Part shown: positions 27,446 through 36,569 of the stretch, piece after piece
How positions within the stretch are numbered: the stretch's first letter is position 1
Layout of the letters: every line of letters starts with the position of its first letter
DNA from: Bacteroidota bacterium
GTDB lineage: Bacteria > Bacteroidota > Bacteroidia > Flavobacteriales_D > Crocinitomicaceae
Reading direction: 5' to 3'
NCBI GenBank assembly: GCA_024280295.1
Contig: JAJRQK010000005.1
Coordinates: 1-64,000 of the forward strand
DNA: 64,000 nucleotides
The notes under the pieces: model-generated
What the model was told of the DNA's origin: nothing
Seen by the model: only the letters and a program-made list of their open reading frames with translations
Databases searched by the model: none
Program-made: the position numbers and the translations under genes

Positions 27446-29188
27446 TCAATCGCTGCCCAACTCATCTAGTTGCTTGTGATAAATTTCAGCATAACGCCCA
27501 TTTAATTTGAGTAACTCATCATGGCTTCCTTCTTCTGTTTTTGCACCATCATCAATTACAATTACTCTATGAGCATGTCGAATAGACGAAATTCTATGAC
27601 TAACAATTATTGATGAATCGATTTGACTTTCTTTCAAATGCTTGAGGATTATTTCTTCTGTTTCTGTGTCTACTGAAGAAAGACAATCATCAAGTAATAG
27701 GAGAGAGGGCTTGCGAATTAAAGCCCTTGCAATGCTTATTCGTTGTTTTTGTCCACCGCTCAAATTCACCCCGCGTTCTCCTAATTGCGTATCAAATTTG
27801 TCTTCAAATTCCATTATGTTGTGATATACATGCGCTTTTTTAGTTACTTCTTCTAATTCTTTGTCAGTAAGGTCTTCGGTTGACCCAAATGCTATATTAT
27901 TTCGAATTGTATCAGAAAATAAGAATACGTCCTGTGGAACAATCCCTGTTGATGAGCGAAAATCATCTAGGTTAATTTGATTTAAGGGAATTCCATCAAT
28001 TAATATTTCACCTGAGTTTGGTTCAACTTGCCGCATTAATAATGCAAGAATAGTTGATTTCCCACTTCCAGTCCGCCCTACAATTCCGAGTGTCTCTCCG
28101 TTTTTAATTTTAAAACTAAGATTTTTGATTGCCCTAATTCCAGATGATGTATATGTAAAGGATACATTTTTGAATTCAATTGTTCCTTGAAAATCAAAAG
28201 GTTCACTACACGTGTTCTTTATCTCAGCTTCCTCTTTTAAAAATTCATTGATCCTCGTCTGACTAGCCGAAGCACGTTGAACAAGTGAAGTAACCCAACC
28301 AATCGACGCGAATGGCCAAGTTAGTAGGTTGACATAAAAGATGAATGTTAAGATGTCTCCTGGTGTAATATCACCTTGTCCAAAGAAAATACCTCCAAGG
28401 TAGATGCATAGTAAGGTACTGAAACCAATAAGCATGAATATTGTTGGCATGAATAATGCGTTCACTAAAACAAGTTTCATGTTCTTGTTCTTATATCGAT
28501 CTGCAGATTCATCAAATTTCCCCGAAACTTCCTTGTTCCTACCATAAGCCTTTACTACTCGAATCCCTGAGAAGTACTCTTGAGCTTGGGTAGACATTTT
28601 TGATTGCTCTTCTTGAACGTGTGTACTGAGTTTGTTCATTTTAGAAGACACTCTGTAGATTAAAAATGACATTATTGGCAGTGGAATGAGGACGAAAATT
28701 GTTAAGTATCCGTTGATGTTAACCATGTTCCATACAACCATCACTGTCAATACGACAAGATTGATTGTGTACATTAAACTTGGACCGAGATACATTCTCA
28801 CCTTAGAAACATCCTCAGAAATTCGATTCATTAAATCCCCCGTTGAGTTCTTTTTATAAAAAGTATAGCCTAAGCGCTGGTATTGACTGTAGATTTCATT
28901 CTTCAAGTCAAACTCAATATAGCGAGACATAATTATGATTGTTTGCCTTTGGAGAAATAGAAAAAAACCAGAAGCAAGCGAAAGTCCAAAGTAGATTAAG
29001 CCAACAGTAAATCCATACTGCATAATGTTATCAGATGAAACTCCCTCAATTAATTCATCGATAATTCCACCAGTAAAATCGGGCATCTTCACCTTAAAAT
29101 AGTTCTGACTAATTACGAACAAGATCCCAAGAAGGAATCGCCACTTATATTTAACGAAATATTTGTTGAGATAGCTCAGTGACTTCAT
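27446..29188 (-). CDS. ABC transporter, fused permease/ATPase (MsbA/multidrug type)
   Basis: A half transporter of ~580 residues: six membrane helices within the first ~310 residues ('FLLGILFVISQNYF', 'FTVGLIYFGLSLASGFFLF'), then the ATPase with Walker A 'GRTGSGKST', Q-loop 'GIVPQDVFLFSDT', signature 'LSGGQKQR', Walker B 'LLLLDDCLSSVD' and H-loop 'SHRISS'. It works as a homodimer exporting lipids or drugs across the inner membrane. I use the ATG of MKSLSYLNKYF (29188), which has AGGA 9 nt before it; an in-frame ATG at 29212 is the alternative. Confidence 0.93.
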   Translation of the reverse strand: MKSLSYLNKYFVKYKWRFLLGILFVISQNYFKVKMPDFTGGIIDELIEGVSSDNIMQYGFTVGLIYFGLSLASGFFLFLQRQTIIIMSRYIEFDLKNEIYSQYQRLGYTFYKKNSTGDLMNRISEDVSKVRMYLGPSLMYTINLVVLTVMVVWNMVNINGYLTIFVLIPLPIMSFLIYRVSSKMNKLSTHVQEEQSKMSTQAQEYFSGIRVVKAYGRNKEVSGKFDESADRYKNKNMKLVLVNALFMPTIFMLIGFSTLLCIYLGGIFFGQGDITPGDILTFIFYVNLLTWPFASIGWVTSLVQRASASQTRINEFLKEEAEIKNTCSEPFDFQGTIEFKNVSFTYTSSGIRAIKNLSFKIKNGETLGIVGRTGSGKSTILALLMRQVEPNSGEILIDGIPLNQINLDDFRSSTGIVPQDVFLFSDTIRNNIAFGSTEDLTDKELEEVTKKAHVYHNIMEFEDKFDTQLGERGVNLSGGQKQRISIARALIRKPSLLLLDDCLSSVDTETEEIILKHLKESQIDSSIIVSHRISSIRHAHRVIVIDDGAKTEEGSHDELLKLNGRYAEIYHKQLDELGSD

Positions 29189-29270
29189 CCGATAATTTCC
29201 TATTTTTGCCATGCATTTTACATAACGTTGTAAAAGTAATTAATAGACTTGAGATAATATTTGCTTTCCT

Positions 29271-30368
29271 ATGTTTGAAGTGAAAAATATTGAGGACACG
29301 GACCTCGTGAAAAATCCTGTAATTGCTCAAATGACTAATTACAATCATGAACAGTTGCTATTTTGCAATGATAATTCAACTGGACTGAAAGCAATTATAG
29401 CAGTGCATAACACTGTTTTGGGGCCAGCACTTGGTGGAACTAGAATGTGGACGTACAAAGATGAAATGGAAGCATTAAATGATGTTTTACGACTATCTCG
29501 TGGAATGACTTACAAAAATTCAATCTCTGGATTAAATCTTGGAGGAGGTAAAGCTGTCATCATTGGTGACTCCAGAAGTATGAAGTCGGAAGCGCTCTTC
29601 AGAAGATTCGGAAAATTTGTAAATAGTTTAGCTGGAAAGTACATTACTGCTGAAGATGTTGGGATTTCACCAATCGATATGACATGGGTGAATATGGAAA
29701 CTGATCATGTTGTTGGACTTCCTGGTAAAAGTGGAGATCCATCACCAGTTACCGCTAGAGGAACTTATATGGGTATGAAAGCTTGTGCTAAGGCTCAATT
29801 TGGTTCTGATTCATTAGCAGGAAAGAAAATCGCTGTTCAAGGTGTTGGTCACGTTGGTGCTTATCTTGTAGATTTCCTCACCAAAGAAGGTGCTCAAGTT
29901 TATATTTCTGATATTCATGAGCCAACATTGAAGAAAGTATCTGAAGAATTTGGTGCTAAGGTTGTCGGTTTAGACGAGATCTACGATTTAGATATGGATA
30001 TTTATGCTCCTTGTGCATTGGGGGCTACAATTGATGATGATACATTGTCTCGTTTGAAGTGCTCAATTATTGCAGGAGCTGCCAATAATCAACTTAAAGT
30101 TGAGGATGTTCATGGTAAAACCGTTATGGATAAGGGAATCGTTTATGCACCAGACTTCACCTTAAATGCAGGCGGTGTAATTAATTGTTATGCTGAAGTG
30201 AAAGATTTAAGACCAGAATGGGCAATGTCTAAAGCTGATGAGATTTATACAACTATATTGAATATTATTAATCGTTCTAAATTGGAGGGGATTCCAACCT
30301 ATCAGATTGCTAATAAGATGGCAGAAGAACGTATTGAATCAATCGGAAAAGTAAAATTACCTCTTTAA
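29271..30368 (+). CDS. Leucine-dehydrogenase-type Glu/Leu/Phe/Val dehydrogenase
   Basis: 365 residues, the size of leucine dehydrogenase. NAD-dependent oxidative deamination of branched-chain amino acids (leucine to ketoisocaproate), feeding iso-branched fatty acids that Bacteroidota use heavily. Motifs: 'GPALGGTRMW', catalytic Lys in 'MTYKNSISGLNLGGGKAVI', Rossmann 'VQGVGHVGAYLVDFL', 'CALGATIDD'. It starts divergently from the ABC exporter and is followed after 3 nt by nusB. Confidence 0.93.
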   Translation: MFEVKNIEDTDLVKNPVIAQMTNYNHEQLLFCNDNSTGLKAIIAVHNTVLGPALGGTRMWTYKDEMEALNDVLRLSRGMTYKNSISGLNLGGGKAVIIGDSRSMKSEALFRRFGKFVNSLAGKYITAEDVGISPIDMTWVNMETDHVVGLPGKSGDPSPVTARGTYMGMKACAKAQFGSDSLAGKKIAVQGVGHVGAYLVDFLTKEGAQVYISDIHEPTLKKVSEEFGAKVVGLDEIYDLDMDIYAPCALGATIDDDTLSRLKCSIIAGAANNQLKVEDVHGKTVMDKGIVYAPDFTLNAGGVINCYAEVKDLRPEWAMSKADEIYTTILNIINRSKLEGIPTYQIANKMAEERIESIGKVKLPL

Positions 30369-30371
30369 GCT

Positions 30372-31319
30372 ATGTTGAATAGACGCCATTTACGTATTAA
30401 GGTTTTACAGGCCCTGTACGCATATTTCCAAGCAAATGAAGATGATTACGGTAAAGCTGAGAAACAACTTTTCTATTCTGTGGAACGAATTTATGAGTTA
30501 TATATATATATGTTGCTCTCATTTTCCGAACTGAAATCCATTGGTGAACATCGAATTGAAGAGAATAAGAAAAAAATTCGCCCAAAAGAGGAGGATTTGA
30601 AGCCAAATACTAAGTTTATAGAGAATGAACTCATTCAGTCTTTGGAAGAATGCGTTGAACTCCGAAGTCAGTCTGAATTATTGAAAGTAAATTGGATTAG
30701 TGACGAGAAACACGAAATGTTTCGAAAGATATTTTTGACTATTCGTGAAAGTGAAACGTTCTATGAGTTTATGAATAATGAAGAACGCGGATATGAGGAA
30801 GATAGAGCGTTCTTAATTGCTCTGTTTAAAGCAGAAATTGCGAACTCAGGCCTACTCTATACGTTCTTTGAAGATGAGAGTATCCACTGGATGGATGACA
30901 TTGATTTGGCTTGTTCAATGGTGATTAAAACACTGAAGTCATTTCAGAAAGGGGAGATAAACCAAATCTTGCCATTGTACAAGGATGAGTCGGATGAAAA
31001 GGAGTTTATTAGGCTTCTCTTCCGTAAAACAATCATGTTTGAAGAGGAGAGTGAAAAAATGATCGACGAGTTAACAGCCAATTGGGAACTCGATAGAATT
31101 GCTAAAATGGACATTATATTGATGGAAATGGCGATTGCAGAATTCCAGGTTTGTAGTAACATTCCAACTAAAGTGACTTTAAACGAATACATTGAAATAT
31201 CCAAATTCTATAGTACACCGAAAAGTAATGGATTTATCAATGGAGTTTTGGATAAAGCAATAAGTAGATTAACAAAGGATAAAAAAATTACTAAAGTCGG
31301 TAGAGGCTTAAAAAAATAA
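30372..31319 (+). CDS. nusB: Transcription antitermination factor NusB (long Bacteroidota form)
   Basis: 315 residues, twice E. coli NusB. It opens with 'MLNRRHLRIKVLQALYAYFQ', the NusB signature, and its C-terminal ~140 residues form the NusB helical domain ('WELDRIAKMDIILMEMAIAEFQ', 'KVTLNEYIEISKFYSTPKSNGFINGVLDKA'). It binds boxA RNA with NusE in rRNA antitermination. The N-terminal extension is shared by the phylum. It lies in the run with DUF1573 and yajC. Confidence 0.94.
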   Translation: MLNRRHLRIKVLQALYAYFQANEDDYGKAEKQLFYSVERIYELYIYMLLSFSELKSIGEHRIEENKKKIRPKEEDLKPNTKFIENELIQSLEECVELRSQSELLKVNWISDEKHEMFRKIFLTIRESETFYEFMNNEERGYEEDRAFLIALFKAEIANSGLLYTFFEDESIHWMDDIDLACSMVIKTLKSFQKGEINQILPLYKDESDEKEFIRLLFRKTIMFEEESEKMIDELTANWELDRIAKMDIILMEMAIAEFQVCSNIPTKVTLNEYIEISKFYSTPKSNGFINGVLDKAISRLTKDKKITKVGRGLKK

Positions 31320-31323
31320 ATCT

Positions 31324-31710
31324 ATGAAATATTTAAGTATTGCACTAATTAGCCTTCTTTTCTTCTCATGTAAGGAGACCACAAGTCGTGTAGGACAAAA
31401 AACAACTGTTGAGGTTAATGCTAAATTTGATGCTGGCGAGGTCATTCAAGGGGAGATCATCAACGCTAAGTTCACAATAAAGAACACTGGGGATTATCCG
31501 TTAATAATAGCAGCGGCAACTCCATCTTGCTCCTGCACAGTTCCTTCTTATACGGATGAGCCGATTGCGCCAGGGGAAACAGGGGAGATCTTAGCTCAAG
31601 TTACAACAGATAAAGCAACAGGAGTGATTAATAAAACGGTGACGTTGGTTGCGAATACTGAAGTCCCAATGGCGCCATTAGTTATTACGGCGATAGTTAA
31701 ACGAAAATAA
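31324..31710 (+). CDS. DUF1573 lipoprotein
   Basis: 128 residues with a lipoprotein signal ending at 'LLFFSC'. The mature part is one Ig-like DUF1573 domain: 'ANAKFDAG EVIQGEI' then 'FTIKNTGDYPLIIAAATPSCSCTVPSYT' (the conserved Cys pair) and 'IAPGETGEILAQVTTDKATG'. It resembles ASH/MSP-type binding domains. The position between nusB and yajC is conserved in the phylum. Probably anchored in an envelope membrane; function unknown. Confidence 0.92.
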   Translation: MKYLSIALISLLFFSCKETTSRVGQKTTVEVNAKFDAGEVIQGEIINAKFTIKNTGDYPLIIAAATPSCSCTVPSYTDEPIAPGETGEILAQVTTDKATGVINKTVTLVANTEVPMAPLVITAIVKRK

Positions 31711-31736
31711 AGAACACAATTAAACTAGAATAAGTT

Positions 31737-32018
31737 ATGCAAGGAGGAACAGGTCAATTGGTTATGTTAGTGATGATAGTCATCGTATTTTACTTTTTCA
31801 TGATCAGACCACAAATGAAAAAACAAAAGGAATTAAAGAAATTTCGTGAGTCGATGGCTGTTGGCGATAAGGTAGTTACCATTGGAGGGATTCATGGTAA
31901 GGTACTTGAAGTCGCAGAATCAACGATTACAATTTCAACAGAAAGTGGTAAATTAAGATTGGATAAATCTGCAGTTACAAATGGTACTGGAGGTCAAGCT
32001 CAGTTAGGAGGAAGATAA
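31737..32018 (+). CDS. yajC: Preprotein translocase subunit YajC
   Basis: 93 residues: one N-terminal membrane helix ([25 protein letters not shown], with the invariant 'FFMIRPQ') and a small cytoplasmic domain ('[18 protein letters not shown]'). It associates with SecDF to assist Sec export. It ends the LeuDH-nusB-DUF1573-yajC run. Confidence 0.96.
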   Translation: MQGGTGQLVMLVMIVIVFYFFMIRPQMKKQKELKKFRESMAVGDKVVTIGGIHGKVLEVAESTITISTESGKLRLDKSAVTNGTGGQAQLGGR

Positions 32019-32034
32019 TCGAATAGTTATTTTT

Positions 32035-32068
32035 AGCGGTTTATCCTTTTCGGGTAGACCGCTTTTCT
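32035..32068 (+). terminator. Terminator of the yajC operon, overlapping the convergent gene
   Basis: AGCGGT (32035-32040) pairs with ACCGCT (32058-32063), followed by TTTTCTTT. The hairpin lies over the last codons and stop of the convergent DUF4294 gene. Confidence 0.55.
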
Positions 32069-32715
32069 TTGCGCTTACGCTTACGATACTTTTTGATTAC
32101 TTTTCGCGTCTTTTTACGTGATTCTCGATACTCCTTCATTCCCTTTTTATAAGCTTCACGATCTTTTTTATTCATTTTGAAATCGAAGTCAACAACACCA
32201 GATTCAATGTCAGCAATGACTATTTCTGTTACATAATCTACACCAAGCGGATCATAGCGATCACTTAAGTTTTGCCCCCACATCCTAGCAAGTCCGCTTT
32301 GAATGGAATTCTGAAAACTGCCTCTATATTGCGTGAGAATATCCGAGACTGTCATCCCTGTTTCTCTGTCTATTAATCGAATCAAGAGATTTCCCTCTGA
32401 TTGATATAAATCCTTAATGTCAAAATTGAATTCATTCTTGAGGGCTTTGTTCGCTTTTTTAGTGTATTTCTTCTTTTTTCGTTTTCGATCGATCGTAGAT
32501 AAATCATCTTCATATTCATCAAGCATCATTTTGGCATACATCGCTAAAGGGTAAACACGTCGAAGTCGCTCTAACTGACGCCTGTATTGGAAATCGAAAT
32601 CTTTAATAATGCGTACTTCTTCGATTTCTTGAAAAATCGAATCGCCTTCTTGTGCAATCAATGTTCCCACTGAGACTGCGCTTGATAAATATATCATTAT
32701 GAATATTCGATACAT
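32041..32715 (-). CDS. DUF4294 protein
   Basis: The track ORF starts inside the divergent gene; ATG 32715 begins a signal peptide MYRIFIMIYLSSAVSVGTLIAQ, giving 224 residues. The DUF4294 core has 'YRRQLERLRRVYPLAMYAKMMLDEYEDDL' and 'QYRGSFQNSIQSGLARMWGQNLSDRYDP'. The C-terminus is extremely basic (KKTRKVIKKYRKRKRKEKRS). Found only in Bacteroidota; function unknown. An exported location is inferred. Confidence 0.88.
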   Translation of the reverse strand: MYRIFIMIYLSSAVSVGTLIAQEGDSIFQEIEEVRIIKDFDFQYRRQLERLRRVYPLAMYAKMMLDEYEDDLSTIDRKRKKKKYTKKANKALKNEFNFDIKDLYQSEGNLLIRLIDRETGMTVSDILTQYRGSFQNSIQSGLARMWGQNLSDRYDPLGVDYVTEIVIADIESGVVDFDFKMNKKDREAYKKGMKEYRESRKKTRKVIKKYRKRKRKEKRSTRKG

Positions 32716-32800
32716 ATAGTTTAATATTTTAACAATCAGTTTAATTCCATTATTCTTTGTATTATTGTTAAGCAAAATTGTTGCCAAATTGATCGCCGAC

Positions 32801-33256
32801 ATGTATAAAGTCCTTTTCTTAATAACGCTTTCCCTTATAATAAGTTGTAATACAGAGGTTAAACCTAAAGAAAATCACGATCATAAGAATATAGAATCAC
32901 CTGAAATAGTTGATAAAGACAGTTTGGACACGATTAAGGTTATTTCTAACTATGATCTTGATGGTGTTGATCCCAATATGCGTGCCGAATTTAAGCAGAC
33001 GCTTGCAAACATTGAAAAAGAGCATGGTTTACAATGGGATTTTTGCTCTTGTGTAATAAAGAATGATTCAATCAATAAGGCATTCCAAGAACCTAATTTA
33101 CCAGATAAAGATTTTGATCGATTATTCGAAAGGTCTAATGTTATTGAGCAACGATGTCAAGCATTCTTGGCTCAAAATCCTAATCAAACTCCAGATGATC
33201 GTGCAAAGCATGAGAAGAATGTTAGAGATTGCTTGAAGGGGGCAGGATTAAAATAA
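32801..33256 (+). CDS. Small lipoprotein of unknown function
   Basis: ATG 32801 (not the track start 32765) begins a lipoprotein signal MYKVLFLITLSLIISC with lipobox LIISC; 151 residues. The mature part has a charged linker and a helical domain with three more Cys ('WDFCSCVIKNDSINKAF', 'RCQAFL', 'VRDCLKG') that may be disulfide bonded. It is divergent from DUF4294. The family is not named here, though the 'LQWDFCSCVIKN' pattern looks like a conserved Flavobacteriales lipoprotein. Confidence 0.8.
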   Translation: MYKVLFLITLSLIISCNTEVKPKENHDHKNIESPEIVDKDSLDTIKVISNYDLDGVDPNMRAEFKQTLANIEKEHGLQWDFCSCVIKNDSINKAFQEPNLPDKDFDRLFERSNVIEQRCQAFLAQNPNQTPDDRAKHEKNVRDCLKGAGLK

Positions 33257-33261
33257 TCACA

Positions 33262-33968
33262 ATGACGGTAAGTGAAGTAATGGAATCCCTAGAAAATATG
33301 GGGACAGCGTAAACACTGAAAATTTTTCGAAAGCATGGTGCTCTTGAAAATAGTTTTGGTGTGAAAGTAGGCGATATGAAAACAATCGTCAAAAAAATGA
33401 AGAGAGATCATCAGTTAGCACTCGACCTTTATAAGACAAATAATGGTGACGCTCAATATATTGCTGGGTTAATTTTAATCCAGCTGCATTCACGAAATCT
33501 GAGTTTAAAAGTTGGGCAAAGAATGCAACATGGTATATGGTCGCAGAATATTCGTTGGCATGGAACATTGCTGAAAGTCCACTATGCATAGAAATTTACA
33601 AAGAATGGATAGATGATGATAATGCCAATTTACAACAAGTCGCTTGGGCTTCATTGACTTCATACTTACTCACAACTTCAAATGACGATATCGATTTTGG
33701 CTATCATAAATCTCTTCTAAAAAGGGTAGAGCAGGAGATTCATTCTTCTGATAATCGAGTAAGGTACACGATGAATAATTATGTGATTTCCCTTGGAGGA
33801 ACAATTCCAATGTTGACAGAGCTTCGCAAGGAAGTCGGTGAGAGAATTGGAAAAGTAAGTGTTAATATGGGAGATACAGCATGTAAAACACCATTAATCA
33901 AGCCTTATCTTGAAAAGATGGAAGCAAGAAATCGAATTGGAAAGAAGAAGAAGACGGCTAAATGTTGA
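33262..33968 (+). pseudogene. Broken DNA-alkylation-repeat (AlkD-like) gene
   Basis: Reads MTVSEVMESLENMGTA, then TAA at 33310, then in the same frame TLKIFRKHGALENSFGVKVGD...AQYIAGL. A shift of one base near 33470 moves to frame 3, which continues NFNPAAFTKSEFKSWAKNATWYMVAEYSLAWNIAESP through to 'YLEKMEARNRIGKKKKTAKC'. Together this is one HEAT-like alkylation-repeat protein of about 230 residues with 'DVKMKTIVKK'-type and 'AWxxAESP' signatures. Intact relatives are DNA glycosylase-like repair proteins. Two independent lesions argue for a pseudogene over a single read error. Confidence 0.8.
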
Positions 33969-33993
33969 AGTAAATTCAATTTGAAAAATACTA

Positions 33994-34031
33994 AATTAGG
34001 AATGCACAATCGCAATTCTGCATTCCTAATT
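33994..34031. terminator. Bidirectional hairpin terminator between convergent genes
   Basis: AATTAGGAATGCA and TGCATTCCTAATT form a perfect 13-bp stem with a 12-nt loop between the AlkD remnant and the GAPDH gene. The T-run is better on the minus strand (AGTATTTTT). Confidence 0.7.
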
Positions 34032-34043
34032 ATTAAACTCAGG

Positions 34044-35495
34044 TTAATAATAAATAGCTCTTCTTACTTTAGTGATGTACTTTGCCATTCTAATCACCTG
34101 TTTCGTATAGCCGTACTCATTATCATACCAAGCGTATAAAACTACATTCCTACCATCATTTGAAATGATAGTTGCTTTCGAATCAAATACAGAACAGCAG
34201 TGATTGCCAATGATATCATTTGATACTAATTCAGGATCAATTGAGTAGTAAATTTGATTAATTAGTTCGCCATTCAATGCAGCATGCCTTACTTTATCAT
34301 TTACTTCTTCTAACGTTGTTGTTTTTCCAAGCGTCAAATTCAGAATTGCTAACGAACCATTTGGAGTAGGTACACGGACTGCATTTGCTGTAAGTTTACC
34401 ATCGAGTGACGGAATTACTTTTGTAACTGCATTCCCTGCTCCTGTTGACGTAATTACCATGTTGATTGCTGCTGATCGACCTCTTCTTGGTTTTTTGTGC
34501 ATGTTGTCAAGAAGATTCTGATCATTTGTGTAGGCATGTACCGTTTCAATATGTCCTTTCTCAACTCCAAATTCATCAGTTATTACTTTGAGAATTGGTG
34601 CAATCGCATTCGTTGTACATGATGCTGCAGAATAAATGTTTTCCTTTTCAAGGTCAAGATCACCTTGGTTGATTCCGTAAACTACATTTGGAATCTCTTT
34701 TCCTGGTGCGGTTAATAAGACTCTTGATGCTCCATTAGCTTTTAAATGTCGGCTTAAAGCTTCACGGTTAGTAAATGCGCCAGTATTATCAATGATTAAT
34801 GCATTATTAATCCCATATCTAGTGTAATCAATATCTTCTGGAGCATTTGCGCTGATTAAATGAACTATTTGTCCGTTAATGCTGATCGTTTGATTTTCAA
34901 CATCCTCAATAACGCTTCCTCTAAATGCTCCATGAACTGAATCGTTTCGGAGTAGAGCTGCACGTTTAACAATCGCTTGTGGATCATTTCCGCGTGTTAC
35001 AATAGCTCTTAAGCGTAATTGCTGACCTTTCCCAGCTTGTTTAATCAATTCCCTAGCAGCTAGTCTACCAATTCGACCAAATCCATAAAGTACAACATCT
35101 CTCGGCTCGAAGGGTTGTGCGTTTTCTAGGGTGAAATCACTCAGTTTTCTGCTTAGGAAATCTTTCTTTGATGTGAAATTAGTTTGCTCTGTCAACCACT
35201 CACTTGCCAATTTGCCAATATCCAGTTTTGCTGGGGCCAAGTTCATCTCAAGAAGCTCAGTTGATAAATCGGAGGTTGTAAATATATCGATTGGTTTATT
35301 CACCACTTTATCAGCGTATTCGTGAAAATTCAATACTTCAGAAATAGTTGTATCCATTAAGTGCTGACGAAAAAGTACAAGTTCAACACCTTTGTCATAA
35401 AGAAGCTCTCCTACATTACTTGACAATTTTACTGCCGCGCGTTCTCTTTTAAGATGAGACTTTAATTCATTTTCGTAGCCTAGTGCTGTTTCCAT
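34044..35495 (-). CDS. gap: Glyceraldehyde-3-phosphate dehydrogenase with long N-terminal extension
   Basis: 483 residues against ~335 for standard GAPDH. Residues 1-130 are a helical extension with no motif I know. The GAPDH part starts at 'RDVVLYGFGRIGRLAAREL' (Rossmann), has catalytic Cys in 'SAASCTTNAIAPILK', His in 'VHAYTNDQNLLD' and the C-terminal 'AWYDNEYGYTKQVIRM'. It oxidises G3P to 1,3-bisphosphoglycerate with NAD(P). Extended versions occur across Bacteroidota beside a standard paralogue, so this one may be gluconeogenic or NADP-linked; that is inference. Isolated from rpoD by a terminator. Confidence 0.92.
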   Translation of the reverse strand: METALGYENELKSHLKRERAAVKLSSNVGELLYDKGVELVLFRQHLMDTTISEVLNFHEYADKVVNKPIDIFTTSDLSTELLEMNLAPAKLDIGKLASEWLTEQTNFTSKKDFLSRKLSDFTLENAQPFEPRDVVLYGFGRIGRLAARELIKQAGKGQQLRLRAIVTRGNDPQAIVKRAALLRNDSVHGAFRGSVIEDVENQTISINGQIVHLISANAPEDIDYTRYGINNALIIDNTGAFTNREALSRHLKANGASRVLLTAPGKEIPNVVYGINQGDLDLEKENIYSAASCTTNAIAPILKVITDEFGVEKGHIETVHAYTNDQNLLDNMHKKPRRGRSAAINMVITSTGAGNAVTKVIPSLDGKLTANAVRVPTPNGSLAILNLTLGKTTTLEEVNDKVRHAALNGELINQIYYSIDPELVSNDIIGNHCCSVFDSKATIISNDGRNVVLYAWYDNEYGYTKQVIRMAKYITKVRRAIYY

Positions 35496-35526
35496 GGGAT
35501 TGATAAATTATTAATTTTAATTGCAT

Positions 35527-35558
35527 AAAAAAAAGCCGCCCGAAGTTGGGCAGCTTTT
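35527..35558 (-). terminator. Terminator of rpoD
   Basis: On the minus strand AAAAGCTGCCC / GGGCGGCTTTTTTTT forms a GC-rich 10-bp stem with a short loop and a T8 tail, just after the sigma gene. Confidence 0.85.
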
Positions 35559-35566
35559 AAAAGTGT

Positions 35567-36433
35567 TTATCCAAGATAAGCTTTCAGCAGTTTGTTTCGT
35601 GAGGTGTGTCTGAGTCGGCGAATTGCCTTCTCTTTAATTTGACGTACACGCTCACGTGTTAAATTGAACTTAGTTCCTATTTCCTCAAGTGTAAGTCCGT
35701 GGTTCATCCCAATTCCGAAGAACAAACGAATTATTTCACGTTCCTTATCTGTTAATGTACTTAATGATCGCTCGATTTCTTTTTGCAATGATTCTGCCAT
35801 TAGCGCGTGATCTGCTTTTGGTGAATCATTGTTTGCCATAACATCCATCAAGGTTCCTCCATCTTCAGATGTTGAAAGCGGTGCATCCATAGATACATGT
35901 CGACCAGAAACGTTTAGGCTTTCCTTGATTTTATCCTCCGGCACTTCCAATGCCTCAGCTAATTCTTCAGCTGATGGAGGACGCTCAAATTCTTGCTCAA
36001 GGCGAGAAAACGCTTTATTTATTTTGTTTAAAGATCCAACTTGGTTCAATGGAAGACGAACTATACGAGCTTGCTCTGCTAAAGCTTGCAGTATCGATTG
36101 ACGAATCCACCATACAGCATACGAGATGAATTTGAATCCACGAGTTTCATCAAATTTTTGCGCAGCCTTGATTAGACCTAAATTTCCTTCATTAATAAGA
36201 TCGGGGAGAGTTAACCCCTGATTTTGGTATTGTTTTGCTACTGATACAACGAAACGAAGATTGGCTCTCGTTAGTTTTTCCAAGGCTTTTTGATCTCCTT
36301 GTTTAATTTTTCTTGCCAATTCTACTTCTTCCTCAGCAGTAATCAACTCTTCTTTACCAATATCCTGTAAGTACTTGTCTAATGACTGACTTTCACGATT
36401 GGTAATTGACTTCGTAATTTTAAGTTGTCTCAT
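35567..36433 (-). CDS. rpoD: Housekeeping sigma factor RpoD (SigA), short Bacteroidota form
   Basis: ATG 36433 begins [26 protein letters not shown], the standard start, giving 288 residues (the track ORF is 25 codons longer). It contains region 1.2 ([17 protein letters not shown]), region 2 ([44 protein letters not shown], with '[10 protein letters not shown]'), region 3, and region 4 ([30 protein letters not shown]). It lacks the long region 1.1 of proteobacterial RpoD and recognises TTTG/TAnnTTTG promoters. Confidence 0.97.
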   Translation of the reverse strand: MRQLKITKSITNRESQSLDKYLQDIGKEELITAEEEVELARKIKQGDQKALEKLTRANLRFVVSVAKQYQNQGLTLPDLINEGNLGLIKAAQKFDETRGFKFISYAVWWIRQSILQALAEQARIVRLPLNQVGSLNKINKAFSRLEQEFERPPSAEELAEALEVPEDKIKESLNVSGRHVSMDAPLSTSEDGGTLMDVMANNDSPKADHALMAESLQKEIERSLSTLTDKEREIIRLFFGIGMNHGLTLEEIGTKFNLTRERVRQIKEKAIRRLRHTSRNKLLKAYLG

Positions 36434-36476
36434 ACTCTTCTTTTCCTCTTCTTTTTTCCGCTTAAAAAGCGTTCGG

Positions 36477-36508
36477 CAAAGATACAACCAAATCGAACTG
36501 TTATCCAA
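36477..36508 (-). promoter_or_regulatory. Promoter of rpoD
   Basis: On the minus strand TATCTTTG (36477-36484 on plus as CAAAGATA) is a perfect -7 box, with TTTTTTG 21 bp upstream as -33 element. The leader is about 38 nt. Confidence 0.6.
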
Positions 36509-36569
36509 AAAATATTCAGGTTTTTTAACTTAAATATTTATTATCTGCAATCCGTTTGTGCTAAAGGGT

